From positions 100,954-133,879 of the forward strand of contig WGLU01000003.1 of the NCBI GenBank assembly GCA_016125375.1: a stretch of 32,926 bases of DNA. The letters run 5' to 3'. A program made the translations under genes and the position numbers. The stretch comes from Pseudomonadota bacterium. Lineage in GTDB: Bacteria; Pseudomonadota; Alphaproteobacteria; UBA1280; RI-95. The notes under the pieces were generated by a model, which did no database searches, was not told where the DNA came from, and worked only from the letters and a program-made list of their open reading frames with translations. Of the stretch, positions 19,421-27,096 are shown in pieces. Position 1 is the first letter of the stretch, and the number at the start of each line of letters is the position of its first letter.

Positions 19421-20017
19421 CTATTCTCCGGCAGAAGTGGGGGAGGAAGTATTGGGTGTATCAGGTTGTGACGATGCCATTTTGTGCAGAATATAACGGT
19501 TTACAGTAATGGCGCGGTATTGCAAGACAATCAGCAGAGCACTCGTAGCAACCAGAAGGCAGGTCAACGACGCAAGCTTATGTACATCAGCACCTTGTTG
19601 GGTGCGCAGCCAGAGGAGGTGGCTCATATAACCACTCAGCCCTAAGTAGATGGGCCAGGATAGAACAGCTGCACTTACCATCGCCTTGTCCTGGGTTTTT
19701 CTACGCTTAATGTCGGAGGCGATTATGCCTTCAGCCGTCTGCTCCGCAGGCGTATGGAACACTGGGCCCAAGTTAACATACCACCTGTAGCAGAAATAAC
19801 CTGCTAACAGGGTGCCGGAAATAACAAAGGGGGCAAATCTGGGCGCATCACTGGTGGCCGTTCCAACGAGGGCACCAATCAGAACCATGAGAATTAGAAA
19901 TAAGCCGTATTTCTTAGCCTGTTTTGACTCTTTCTCAGCACGTTCACGGCGCATCTTGTTCAGATGCGCCGTGAGCTCCTCAGGGCTGAGCTTCTTTGGT
20001 TTGAAATTACTTTCCAA
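19421..20017 (-). CDS. Four-helix membrane protein with a charged N-terminus, unknown function
   Basis: The roughly 198-residue protein begins with a charged helix (SPEELTAHLNKMRRERAEKES). Two hydrophobic helices (about 38-80), a polar loop with HTPAEQTAEGIIASDIKRRK, and two further helices (about 115-165) follow; the tail is Ser/Thr/Pro-rich. I do not recognise a family. No ATG fits the start. TTG at 20017 has GGGG seven bases upstream, TTG at 20023 is too close to it, and the ATG at 19954 would cut off the charged helix. With TTG at 20017 it overlaps the aldehyde dehydrogenase gene by 11 bases, so its translation is probably coupled to that gene. Confidence 0.7.
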   Translation of the reverse strand: MESNFKPKKLSPEELTAHLNKMRRERAEKESKQAKKYGLFLILMVLIGALVGTATSDAPRFAPFVISGTLLAGYFCYRWYVNLGPVFHTPAEQTAEGIIASDIKRRKTQDKAMVSAAVLSWPIYLGLSGYMSHLLWLRTQQGADVHKLASLTCLLVATSALLIVLQYRAITVNRYILHKMASSQPDTPNTSSPTSAGE

Positions 20018-21542
20018 AATCAATCCCCAAATCCGCGGGTGGTGTGGTGCTGGTGTTCATCACAATGCTCTGGCGGCGCATGTACTGCTTCCAGCTGTCA
20101 GAGCCCTTTTCGCTGCCGAGGCCGGACATTTTGGTGCCGCCGAATGCCAGTGCGACTTCCAGCCCGCCGGTGTTGTCGTTTACCGATACCATGCCGCTGT
20201 CGCTGCCGGTTGCGCCTGTGAAACGGGCAACTTCGCGCAGGTCGTTGCTGAAAATACCGGACGAGAGGCCTTGCTCCACGCCGTTGCATTTTTCCAATGC
20301 GTCCTCGAACGTGCTGTAGGGCTGTACATACAGCAACGGGCCAAAGGTTTCGTCCTGTGGCTGGGGTGTATCTGCGTCCAGAATCGCCATGTAGGGGGCC
20401 ACGTAACAGCCCTCGGTCGGGATATGGGTGTTGGGGCGGAACAGCGTCACGCCTTTCTGGCCCTTGAGTTGCTCGATTTTGGCATCGAACATGGCTTTGG
20501 CTTTCGCGTCTACCAGTGGCGGCAGGGTGAGGCCGTCGCTGCCGAAATCGGCCACGCTGAGGCTGTTGTAGGCCACTTTCAGGCGGCGGACCACCTCGTC
20601 AAAACGGCTGGTGTGCACCAGCAGACGTCGCAGCGCGGTGCAACGCTGGCCACCGTTGGACAAGGCGGCAATAAAGGCCGTGCGCAGGCTAACTTCCATG
20701 TCGGCCTTGTCAGAGAAGATGGCTGCGGCGTTACCGCCCAGCTCCAGAATGCACGTGGCCAGACGGGCACCCGCGGCCTTGCCGACGGCCTGACCCATAG
20801 CCGTGCTGCCGGTGGCGCTGATGAGCGGCAGGCGGGTGTCGTTCACCAGCGGGATGGCGACGTCTTCGTTGGTACCCATCACAAGGCTGAATACGCCTTC
20901 CGGCACTTCCGGGTGTTTGGCCAGCACATCGGCGATGACCTTGGCAACAGCGGCACTGAACAATGGCGTCTGCGGTGCGGGTTTCCAGATGACGCTGTTC
21001 CCGCACAAAATGGCCACGCAGGCATTCCATGCCCACAGGGAGATAGGGAAGTTGAAGGCGGTAATGACCAGAATTGCGCCTAGAGGGTGCCATTTTTCAA
21101 TCAGTTGTACATCGGCACGGGCGCTGGGGGCGTCCAGCCCGCCAATGGTACGGGCAAGGCCTGCGGCATAGGTGGCGGTGATGGCACTGTCTTCGATTTC
21201 GCCCTTCGCTTCACGCAGGGGCTTACCCATTTCAAGGCACATGACCTGCGCCAAATCATCCTTGCGAGCGCGCAGTTCGGCTGCGAGTGATATCAGAACA
21301 GCCGCACGTGCGGGTACGGGCACGGTGCGCCATGTTTTAAAACCTTCCAGCGCCGTTTTGACAACCTGTTCGCGCTGGGTGCCGTCGGCCTGTGCAAAAC
21401 TGGCGACAGCCTTGCCGTCGATAGGGCTGATGGAGGTGTCCTGCGGCCCTTTGCCTGTGATGAGCGTACGCCCAGTGCTGGCGGCAGGGATGGATTTGTC
21501 CAGCCCGAAGAGGGGAAGTACTTTTTTGCATTCGGGTGTCAT
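20007..21542 (-). CDS. Aldehyde dehydrogenase, ALDH7 (antiquitin/AASADH-like) family
   Basis: The 511-residue NAD(P)-dependent enzyme oxidises an aldehyde to a carboxylate. ITAFNFPISLWAWN and the cofactor-binding VIWKPAPQTPL are typical of ALDH7. The general base E267 lies in ILELGGNAA and the catalytic C301 in GGQRCTALRR. The C-terminus GGTKMSGLGSEKGSDSWKQY also follows ALDH7, where the family oxidises alpha-aminoadipate semialdehyde (piperideine-6-carboxylate) in lysine breakdown or betaine aldehydes. The substrate cannot be fixed here. The ATG at 21542 has GGAGG seven bases upstream; the longer open frame upstream has the Arg-rich look of a shadow frame. Two small membrane-protein genes follow in the same unit. 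Confidence 0.93.
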   Translation of the reverse strand: MTPECKKVLPLFGLDKSIPAASTGRTLITGKGPQDTSISPIDGKAVASFAQADGTQREQVVKTALEGFKTWRTVPVPARAAVLISLAAELRARKDDLAQVMCLEMGKPLREAKGEIEDSAITATYAAGLARTIGGLDAPSARADVQLIEKWHPLGAILVITAFNFPISLWAWNACVAILCGNSVIWKPAPQTPLFSAAVAKVIADVLAKHPEVPEGVFSLVMGTNEDVAIPLVNDTRLPLISATGSTAMGQAVGKAAGARLATCILELGGNAAAIFSDKADMEVSLRTAFIAALSNGGQRCTALRRLLVHTSRFDEVVRRLKVAYNSLSVADFGSDGLTLPPLVDAKAKAMFDAKIEQLKGQKGVTLFRPNTHIPTEGCYVAPYMAILDADTPQPQDETFGPLLYVQPYSTFEDALEKCNGVEQGLSSGIFSNDLREVARFTGATGSDSGMVSVNDNTGGLEVALAFGGTKMSGLGSEKGSDSWKQYMRRQSIVMNTSTTPPADLGIDFGK

Positions 21543-21603
21543 GGCTGTGCCTCCGTCAAATTGTTCGGCGTTCATCATAGGCCAGTTTGGACGCAAAAGA
21601 AAA

Positions 21604-21625
21604 GCCCCCGACCGAAGTCGGGGGC
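21604..21625 (-). terminator. Terminator of the 21647 gene
   Basis: A perfect 9-bp G+C stem (GCCCCCGAC with GTCGGGGGC, loop CGAA) is followed on the minus strand by TTTTCTTTT. It separates this gene from the aldehyde dehydrogenase unit. Confidence 0.9.
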
Positions 21626-21646
21626 AATCGCTTGAAGGAGGTTGGC

Positions 21647-21991
21647 TTAGCCGGCCGAACCCGGGGTGACGGGCGCGGCGGGGGTGGCCGGCGCCGTCGG
21701 GGCGCTGCCGCCGAACAGGCCGGTCACGCTGGCCTTGGCGCCGGTGATGGCGCTGGCGAGGTCGCCGGTGATGATGCCATGATCGATGAGGTAGCCGGAG
21801 CCGAACCACGCGGCGGCGCCCAGGGCGCCGACCACGACGACGGTCTTGACCAGGCCGCCGAAGAACGAGCCGCCCTTCTTGGCGGGTGCGTCGGTCTTGG
21901 TGGTGGGGGTGGTGTCGGTCTTGGTGGTGTCGACGGGCTTGGTGTCGGTGGTGTTCTCGGGCTTCGGGGCCTCGGGGGTGCCGTTCGTCAT
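21647..21991 (-). CDS. Thr/Pro/Ala-rich single-helix protein, unknown function
   Basis: The product has 114 residues from the ATG at 21991, which has AGGAG with nine-base spacing. The N-terminal 45 residues are low-complexity (Thr, Lys, Asp, Pro). One transmembrane helix follows (LVKTVVVVGALGAAAWFGSG), then GYLIDHGIITGD and an Ala/Pro-rich tail. An in-frame ATG at 22081, also with a ribosome site (AAGGAG, 11 bases), would add a strongly basic 30-residue leader (RKPNRHKARRDRRRAAAV). Either or both starts may be used. The gene is much richer in G+C than acn beside it and has its own terminator. A membrane-anchored structural or stress role is possible but nothing identifies it. Confidence 0.65.
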   Translation of the reverse strand: MTNGTPEAPKPENTTDTKPVDTTKTDTTPTTKTDAPAKKGGSFFGGLVKTVVVVGALGAAAWFGSGYLIDHGIITGDLASAITGAKASVTGLFGGSAPTAPATPAAPVTPGSAG

Positions 21992-22242
21992 GACGATGTG
22001 CTCCTGGTTGGCGGCGGTCGGCTTGACCGCGGCAGCGCGACGACGGTCGCGGCGTGCCTTGTGGCGATTGGGTTTACGCATCAGAAGAACCGCTCCTTCA
22101 TCGCGGGTAGTGGCAGAAAAGTCCAAGGAAAAGGGAGGGAAACAACAGATGTATACGCTTGTACAGGGGCGGAACTTACGCCAACTATAACGACAATTCA
22201 AGGCTTTTTTTGCTGCATTTGCGCACAGTTTACCTAATGTGC

Positions 22243-22271
22243 TGGCAAGTTTTGCGGGTATTGGATAGAAT
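22243..22271 (+). promoter_or_regulatory. Candidate promoter for the aconitase gene
   Basis: TAGAAT (22266-22271) is preceded by a weak TGGCAA (22243-22248) at 17-base spacing. The TAGAATGG block is shared with the psd promoter. The predicted leader is about 40 bases and includes the AAGGAG ribosome site at 22304-22309. Confidence 0.4.
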
Positions 22272-22317
22272 GGCCACGATTTTGAGAAGAAAAACACCGT
22301 CTCAAGGAGAGTCAGCA

Positions 22318-24582
22318 ATGGGCCAAATGACCATCGAAAGCACCCCCCAATTCGTCGAAAATGTTTATAAAAAAATGACCGAGCGTCTGGCCGTTGTCCG
22401 CAACCGCCTCAACCGCCCGCTCACGCTGGCCGAAAAAATCATCTACGGCCACCTGAACGACCCCAAAACTGCCGACCTTACCCCCGGTACCAGCTATCTG
22501 GAGCTGCGTCCCGACCGTGTGGCGTTTCAGGATGCGACCGCCCAGATGGCTATCCTCCAGTTCATGCTGGCAAATAAAGACTATCCAGCCGTGCCGGTAA
22601 CCGTGCACTGCGACCACCTGATCCGTGCCCATACCGGTGCCAATGACGACCTGAAAGTCGCCAATACCGAAAACAAGGAAGTATACGACTTTCTGGCCTC
22701 GTCCTCGCAGAAATACGGCTTCGGCTTCTGGAAGCCGGGCTCGGGCATTATCCACCAGGTTGTGCTGGAGCAGTATGCCTTCCCGGGTCTGATGATGCTG
22801 GGTACCGACTCCCACACCCCGAACGCGGGTGGTCTGGGTGCCTTTGCCTCCGGTGTTGGCGGTGCCGACGCTGTGGACGTGATGGTTGACCTGCCGTGGG
22901 AAGTGCTGCACCCGCATATCGTGGGCGTTAAGCTGACCGGCGAGATGAAGGGCTGGACCGCACCGAAGGACGTTATCCTGAAACTGCTGGACATCCTGAC
23001 CGTTGAAGGCGGTACCAACCGCGTTATCGAATACTTTGGCCCCGGCTGCGCCTCTATCAGCTGTACCGGTAAAGCCACCATCTGCAACATGGGTGCCGAG
23101 CTGGGTGCAACCACCTCGCTGTTCCCCCATGACGAGCGTATGGACACCTACCTCAAATCCACAGGCCGCGCCGAGCTGGTTAAGCTGGCTGGCAAATATG
23201 CCGACCTGCTGGTTGCAGATAAAGGGTCTGAGAAACACTACCAGACCGTTATCGAAATCGACCTGTCTACGCTGGAGCCGCATGTTGTTGGCCCGCACTC
23301 GCCGGATTTGGCTGCCCCTGTGTCCAAAATGGGCGCGCACCTGAAAAAAGGCGGCTGGCCGACCAACCTGACCAGCGCCCTGATTGGTTCGTGTACCAAC
23401 TCCTCCTACGAGGATATGGGCCGCATTGCCGAGATGGCTGACCAAGCCATCGCTGCTGGCGCCAAAATCAAGATCCCGCTGCTGGTAACCCCGGGTTCCG
23501 AGCAGGTGCGCGCGACGATTGCGCGCGACGGCATTATGCAGAAACTGGAAAAACTGGGTGCGGTTGTGCTGGCAAATGCCTGCGGTCCGTGCATCGGCCA
23601 GTGGAAGCGTGACGACATTAAGGCAGGCGAGAGCAACTCCATCATCTCGTCCTACAACCGGAACTTCCCCAAGCGTAACGATGGCAACGCGGCAACCTGC
23701 TCGTTTATCGGCAGCCCGGAAACGGTTCTGGCTTACGCCTTCCACGGTCGTATCGACATTGACCCGTTCACCACGCCGATTGACCTGGGTAATGGCAAAA
23801 CCTTTACCCTGAAGGCACCGGGCAAAGTTGCCGAAGTGCCTGCCAAAGGCTACGTGCCGGATGAGGAAGGTTTCCTGCCGCCGTCCGCCAATGGTGGTAA
23901 GGTGAACGTCAGCGTGGCATCGTCTTCGGACCGTCTGCAACTGCTGACCCCGTTCGATGCTTGGAGCGGTAAGGACTACACCGGCCTGCCCGTGCTGATG
24001 AAAGCCAAAGGCAAGTGCACGACCGACCATATTTCCCCGGCTGGCCCGTGGCTGAAATATCGTGGTCACCTGCAAAACATCTCCAACAACATGTTCAGCG
24101 GTGCTGTGAACGCCTTTACCGGCGAACCCGGTCGCGGCAAAGACCTGTTGAGCGGTGATGTGAAGCCTTACAACGAAGTGGCCATCCACTACAAAGGCGA
24201 AGGCCTGGGTTGGGTTGCCGTGGGCGACAGCAACTACGGTGAAGGCAGCTCCCGCGAGCATGCGGCGATGAGCCCGCGTTTCCTCGGGGCCCGTGCGGTG
24301 ATTACCCGCAGCTTTGCCCGTATCCACGAAACCAACCTGAAAAAACAGGGCATCCTGCCGCTGACCTTTACCAATCCGGCCGATTACGACCTGATTGAAG
24401 AGGAAGACCACATTGACATTAAGGGCCTGACCCAGCTTACACCGGGCAAGCCTGTCACAGCGGTTGTGCATCATAAAGATGGCAGCGAGGTGGAAATCAA
24501 GCTCAAGCACACCCTGAACGCTGAACAAATCCAGTGGTTCAAGGACGGCTCGGCGCTGAACACCTTGCGCAAGCACAAGTAA
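22318..24582 (+). CDS. acn: Aconitate hydratase, mitochondrial type
   Basis: The 754-residue [4Fe-4S] enzyme interconverts citrate and isocitrate in the TCA cycle. It matches the mitochondrial aconitase (ACO2) branch throughout: RLNRPLTLAEKIIYGHLNDP, RPDRVAFQDATAQMAILQF, GFWKPGSGIIHQ, GTDSHTPNAGGLG and SISCTGKATICNMGAE. Cluster ligands are C359 in GSCTNSS and C422 and C425 in ACGPCIG. The swivel domain has KGKCTTDHISPAGPWLK and YGEGSSREHAA. The length also fits this branch, whereas most alphaproteobacterial AcnA proteins are about 890-900 residues. The ATG at 22318 has AAGGAG eight bases upstream; the open frame further upstream is intergenic. It is a single-gene unit with its own terminator. 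Confidence 0.97.
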   Translation: MGQMTIESTPQFVENVYKKMTERLAVVRNRLNRPLTLAEKIIYGHLNDPKTADLTPGTSYLELRPDRVAFQDATAQMAILQFMLANKDYPAVPVTVHCDHLIRAHTGANDDLKVANTENKEVYDFLASSSQKYGFGFWKPGSGIIHQVVLEQYAFPGLMMLGTDSHTPNAGGLGAFASGVGGADAVDVMVDLPWEVLHPHIVGVKLTGEMKGWTAPKDVILKLLDILTVEGGTNRVIEYFGPGCASISCTGKATICNMGAELGATTSLFPHDERMDTYLKSTGRAELVKLAGKYADLLVADKGSEKHYQTVIEIDLSTLEPHVVGPHSPDLAAPVSKMGAHLKKGGWPTNLTSALIGSCTNSSYEDMGRIAEMADQAIAAGAKIKIPLLVTPGSEQVRATIARDGIMQKLEKLGAVVLANACGPCIGQWKRDDIKAGESNSIISSYNRNFPKRNDGNAATCSFIGSPETVLAYAFHGRIDIDPFTTPIDLGNGKTFTLKAPGKVAEVPAKGYVPDEEGFLPPSANGGKVNVSVASSSDRLQLLTPFDAWSGKDYTGLPVLMKAKGKCTTDHISPAGPWLKYRGHLQNISNNMFSGAVNAFTGEPGRGKDLLSGDVKPYNEVAIHYKGEGLGWVAVGDSNYGEGSSREHAAMSPRFLGARAVITRSFARIHETNLKKQGILPLTFTNPADYDLIEEEDHIDIKGLTQLTPGKPVTAVVHHKDGSEVEIKLKHTLNAEQIQWFKDGSALNTLRKHK

Positions 24583-24598
24583 GGGGCAACCCGAACAG

Positions 24599-24625
24599 AA
24601 AAACCGCGGCAATGCCGCGGTTTTT
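24599..24625. terminator. Bidirectional terminator between acn and the receiver gene
   Basis: A 12-bp stem (AAAAACCGCGGC with GCCGCGGTTTTT, three-base loop) with A and T runs on both sides lies 16 bases after the acn stop and 18 bases from the convergent gene. Confidence 0.92.
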
Positions 24626-24643
24626 TGTATGTGGTATATGAAC

Positions 24644-25000
24644 TTATTTGAGTAACAGGCTCACGCTATCCTGCACCATGCCCGGTGCGTAGGGTTGGAG
24701 GATAACTTTGGCGGCGTCGACACTTTTGGCATCGCGTTGTGTGCCACCTACAACCATGATGGGAATATACTCGTCACTGTTGGCCTTGGGCAGTGCGTCC
24801 AGCAGGAAATCATGCTCATCGGGATGTGCATCAATCACAATAAGGTCAGGGTTGGTGTGGTTGAGCTTTTCCAAAGCATCCAGAACACTGTCAGACACAA
24901 CAACCGTGCATGCTGTACCCATCAGCTCACCGTGCAATTTCTGCCGGTCGGCTGTATTACAGCTTATCAGCATAATTGTCTGTGTCGCTCTTGGTTCCAT
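24644..25000 (-). CDS. Degenerate single-domain response-regulator receiver
   Basis: The 118-residue cytoplasmic protein has the length and alternating pattern of a CheY-like receiver. Strand 1 is TIMLISCN and lacks the usual acidic pair. Strand 3 is PDLIVIDAHPD, with an Asp at the phosphorylation position. Strand 4 is YIPIMVVGGT. The conserved strand-5 Lys is replaced in KVILQPYAPG, where KP reads QP. So the phosphoacceptor may be present but two catalytic positions are lost, suggesting phosphorylation-independent signalling or a pseudo-receiver. The start at 25000 (MEPRATQ) has GAGGA eight bases upstream; an ATG at 25018 has none. There is no kinase or output domain nearby. The region upstream is A+T-rich. 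Confidence 0.75.
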   Translation of the reverse strand: MEPRATQTIMLISCNTADRQKLHGELMGTACTVVVSDSVLDALEKLNHTNPDLIVIDAHPDEHDFLLDALPKANSDEYIPIMVVGGTQRDAKSVDAAKVILQPYAPGMVQDSVSLLLK

Positions 25001-25095
25001 TATATATTCCTCATTCAATCAAATGCGTATTATGCCAAAGTGGTAATGCAGCATAATTATGTCAACATAAAAACTGGCAAGTTAACGACATAAAA

Positions 25096-25121
25096 AACCC
25101 CCTGCATTGCTGCAGGGGGTT
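25096..25121 (-). terminator. Terminator of the degP-like gene
   Basis: A perfect 11-bp stem (AACCCCCTGCA with TGCAGGGGGTT, four-base loop) runs into TTTTT on the minus strand, a few bases after the protease stop. Confidence 0.92.
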
Positions 25122-25128
25122 CTGTTCG

Positions 25129-26799
25129 TTAGTTGGCGTTGAAGGCACGCGGCGTCAGTTCGATGAAAACGCGCTTGCGACGCAGGCCGTTCTCGTCGGT
25201 TTCAGCCGTGCCCTTGAGGGCCATGTGCTCTTCGCGCTCCTCGTGCAGGGAGCTGGACTCCTCGTCACCGACCTTGGCAACGACGGTCAGCTCCAGCACA
25301 ACCTTGCGGTTGGCGGCAGCAGCGCGCGCCACGTAGGCGTTGAGCTGCTCGGCAGAGGTGATGGCTTCGTAGGCAAAGCCGTCGCCCTCGGCAACCACAC
25401 CGCTGACGGTCGCAAACATCACCGGCTCACGCAGGGGCAGGGTCAGACCCGGCAGAACCGGGAGCGCACCCACTTGGAAGCGCGGGCCGTCGATGGCCGC
25501 CTCGTGGGCGGGACCGTGGTTGTAGATGTACGAGATGACAGGCGCATTCGCCAGCGCACCGAACTCGGCAGCCTTGGCGGCCGCCATACGCTCGATGACA
25601 GCGTCGAAGTCCATGCCGCGCTCTTCCATCTGCTCGCGCACCGTGGGCGGCAGCAGATCGAAAGCGTTCTTGAAGGCGTCGCGATAGACGTCCTTCAGGC
25701 TCTGCACACGCATGCCGGTAAAGCCTTCGTAGGCCTCGGCCGGGGTGGCCGTGGGCTTCACGAAGCCTTCGTCCAGCGTGAGCGTCAGGGTCTTCAGGGC
25801 CTTGTCGCGAACCACCATCAGGGTGACGGTGTCGCCAGCCTTGTGCATGTTCACCAGCTCGCGGAACTGCAGCGGGCCGACAACGTCGTAACCGCCGAAG
25901 CTGACGATGATGTCACGGACCTGCAGCCCGGCCTTGGCGGCCGCGCTGTCGGCAGTGACGCCGGTGATGACGACGCCAGTGGCGCCCTTTTCGAGCACAT
26001 CGGCGGGCACACCCAGCGTGCGCGCCGACGACTTGGTCAGCGACTCGGTGGCTGCACCCGTGACGGGCCAGCTGGGCGCACCATTGGCCAGAACCTGGCT
26101 GATGGCACGCTTGACCACGTTGACCGGAATGGCCAGACCCAGACCCTGGCTGCCGCCCGAACGCGAGATGATCGCGCTGTTCATGCCCACGACTTCGCCG
26201 CGGTCGTTGAACAGGGGGCCGCCCGAGTTACCGGGGTTGATAGCCGCATCCGTCTGGATGTAGCCGCCCGGCGCATCGGAGAAGCCGAGGCGCGGGTTCT
26301 TGCTGATCACACCCACCGTCACCGTGTCGGCCAGACCCAGCGGGCTGCCGATGGCGATAACCGTGTCGCCCACATTGACCATGTCGGAGTTGCCGAGGCG
26401 GACCTGCGGCATACCGGCACAGCTTTCCATCTGGACGATGGCGATGTCGTTGTGGATGCTCGGGTCGGGGAAACCGACGATCCGGGCGCGGATGGGGTTC
26501 GTCTGTTCGACGTCGCTCCAACGGTAGATGGTCAGGAACGCGGAGTTCTCGACCACGTGGGCGTTGGTGACGACGATGCAGCGCTGGTTGTCGATGAGGT
26601 AGCCCGAGCCGATGGAGCGGCTGAAGGTACCGTTCTCGGCAGTGCTCAGGTTGCGGATGTGCACAGTGGCCTGACGCAGGGTGTCGACATTCGCAGCACT
26701 GATGCTGCGATTGTCGGTTGCCTGCGCGGCACCGGTGCCAAGCGCAATAAGCGCAAGGCCCGCAACCGCCAGGGCACCCAGACGGTTGAAGATGTTCAT
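25129..26799 (-). CDS. Periplasmic DegP/HtrA-like serine protease with extended C-terminus
   Basis: The 556-residue protein has a Sec signal peptide (residues 1-27, cleavage likely after AAQA). A trypsin-like S1C domain follows with H81 in TNAHVV, D118 in HNDIAIV and S192 in GNSGGPL. One PDZ domain lies at about 255-340 (TGVVITGVTADSAAAKAGLQ then RDIIVSFGG). In the usual DegP a second PDZ would follow; here residues about 345-556 show no PDZ signature and are acidic and helical, then beta-rich, ending FIELTPRAFNAN. It should degrade or refold misfolded periplasmic proteins. The ATG at 26799 has AGGAG eight bases upstream. The gene is monocistronic, relatively G+C-rich, and divergent from metY. 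Confidence 0.92.
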   Translation of the reverse strand: MNIFNRLGALAVAGLALIALGTGAAQATDNRSISAANVDTLRQATVHIRNLSTAENGTFSRSIGSGYLIDNQRCIVVTNAHVVENSAFLTIYRWSDVEQTNPIRARIVGFPDPSIHNDIAIVQMESCAGMPQVRLGNSDMVNVGDTVIAIGSPLGLADTVTVGVISKNPRLGFSDAPGGYIQTDAAINPGNSGGPLFNDRGEVVGMNSAIISRSGGSQGLGLAIPVNVVKRAISQVLANGAPSWPVTGAATESLTKSSARTLGVPADVLEKGATGVVITGVTADSAAAKAGLQVRDIIVSFGGYDVVGPLQFRELVNMHKAGDTVTLMVVRDKALKTLTLTLDEGFVKPTATPAEAYEGFTGMRVQSLKDVYRDAFKNAFDLLPPTVREQMEERGMDFDAVIERMAAAKAAEFGALANAPVISYIYNHGPAHEAAIDGPRFQVGALPVLPGLTLPLREPVMFATVSGVVAEGDGFAYEAITSAEQLNAYVARAAAANRKVVLELTVVAKVGDEESSSLHEEREEHMALKGTAETDENGLRRKRVFIELTPRAFNAN

Positions 26800-26860
26800 G
26801 TTGAGTCTCCTGGGGCGGAATGCCCGTCAAAGAAAGGCCAGTTTCTACGGCCAAAATTCA

Positions 26861-26875
26861 CCGCTTTTCAAGCGG
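26861..26875. repeat. Inverted repeat in the protease leader
   Basis: CCGCTT and AAGCGG are perfect 6-bp arms around TTC, about 60 bases upstream of the protease start. It could be an operator or an RNA hairpin in the leader. Confidence 0.45.
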
Positions 26876-26973
26876 CGGGAGAAGAGGTAACTGGCAGCCA
26901 CGGTCGGTGGCGCCACTAAAAAGGGAGGAAAAAGGTCAGACATGAAAGTCTAAAGAACAAGACTAGCATATAT

Positions 26974-26990
26974 CCCTTTTCAGAAAAGGG
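26974..26990. repeat. Inverted repeat in the protease-metY gap
   Basis: CCCTTTT and AAAAGGG are perfect 7-bp arms around CAG, about 175 bases upstream of the protease start and 170 bases upstream of metY. The A+T-rich arms make it a possible regulator site; it is not a terminator of any gene in view. Confidence 0.4.
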
Positions 26991-27057
26991 AAAAATCTCC
27001 TGCCGCTCCAATTTGTTATGCTGCATTTGCGAAGCCTGGGTGCCCTGCGCACCTGCA

Positions 27058-27096
27058 CACTCACGCGCTTGCATCGCAAGGGTGAGTGGGTATACT
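27058..27096 (+). promoter_or_regulatory. metY promoter with an overlapping operator-like dyad
   Basis: TTGCAT (27069-27074) and TATACT (27091-27096) are 16 bases apart and form a good promoter. A long dyad covers the -35 and most of the spacer: CACTCAC (27058-27064) and CTTGC (27068-27072) pair with GCAAG (27076-27080) and GTGAGTG (27082-27088). A repressor bound there would block RNA polymerase. Confidence 0.55.

Noticed and set aside
21543-21809. Longer N-terminus for the aldehyde dehydrogenase
   Set aside because: The extension is Arg/His-rich, crosses the terminator of the next gene and lacks a ribosome site; GGAGG lies before 21542.
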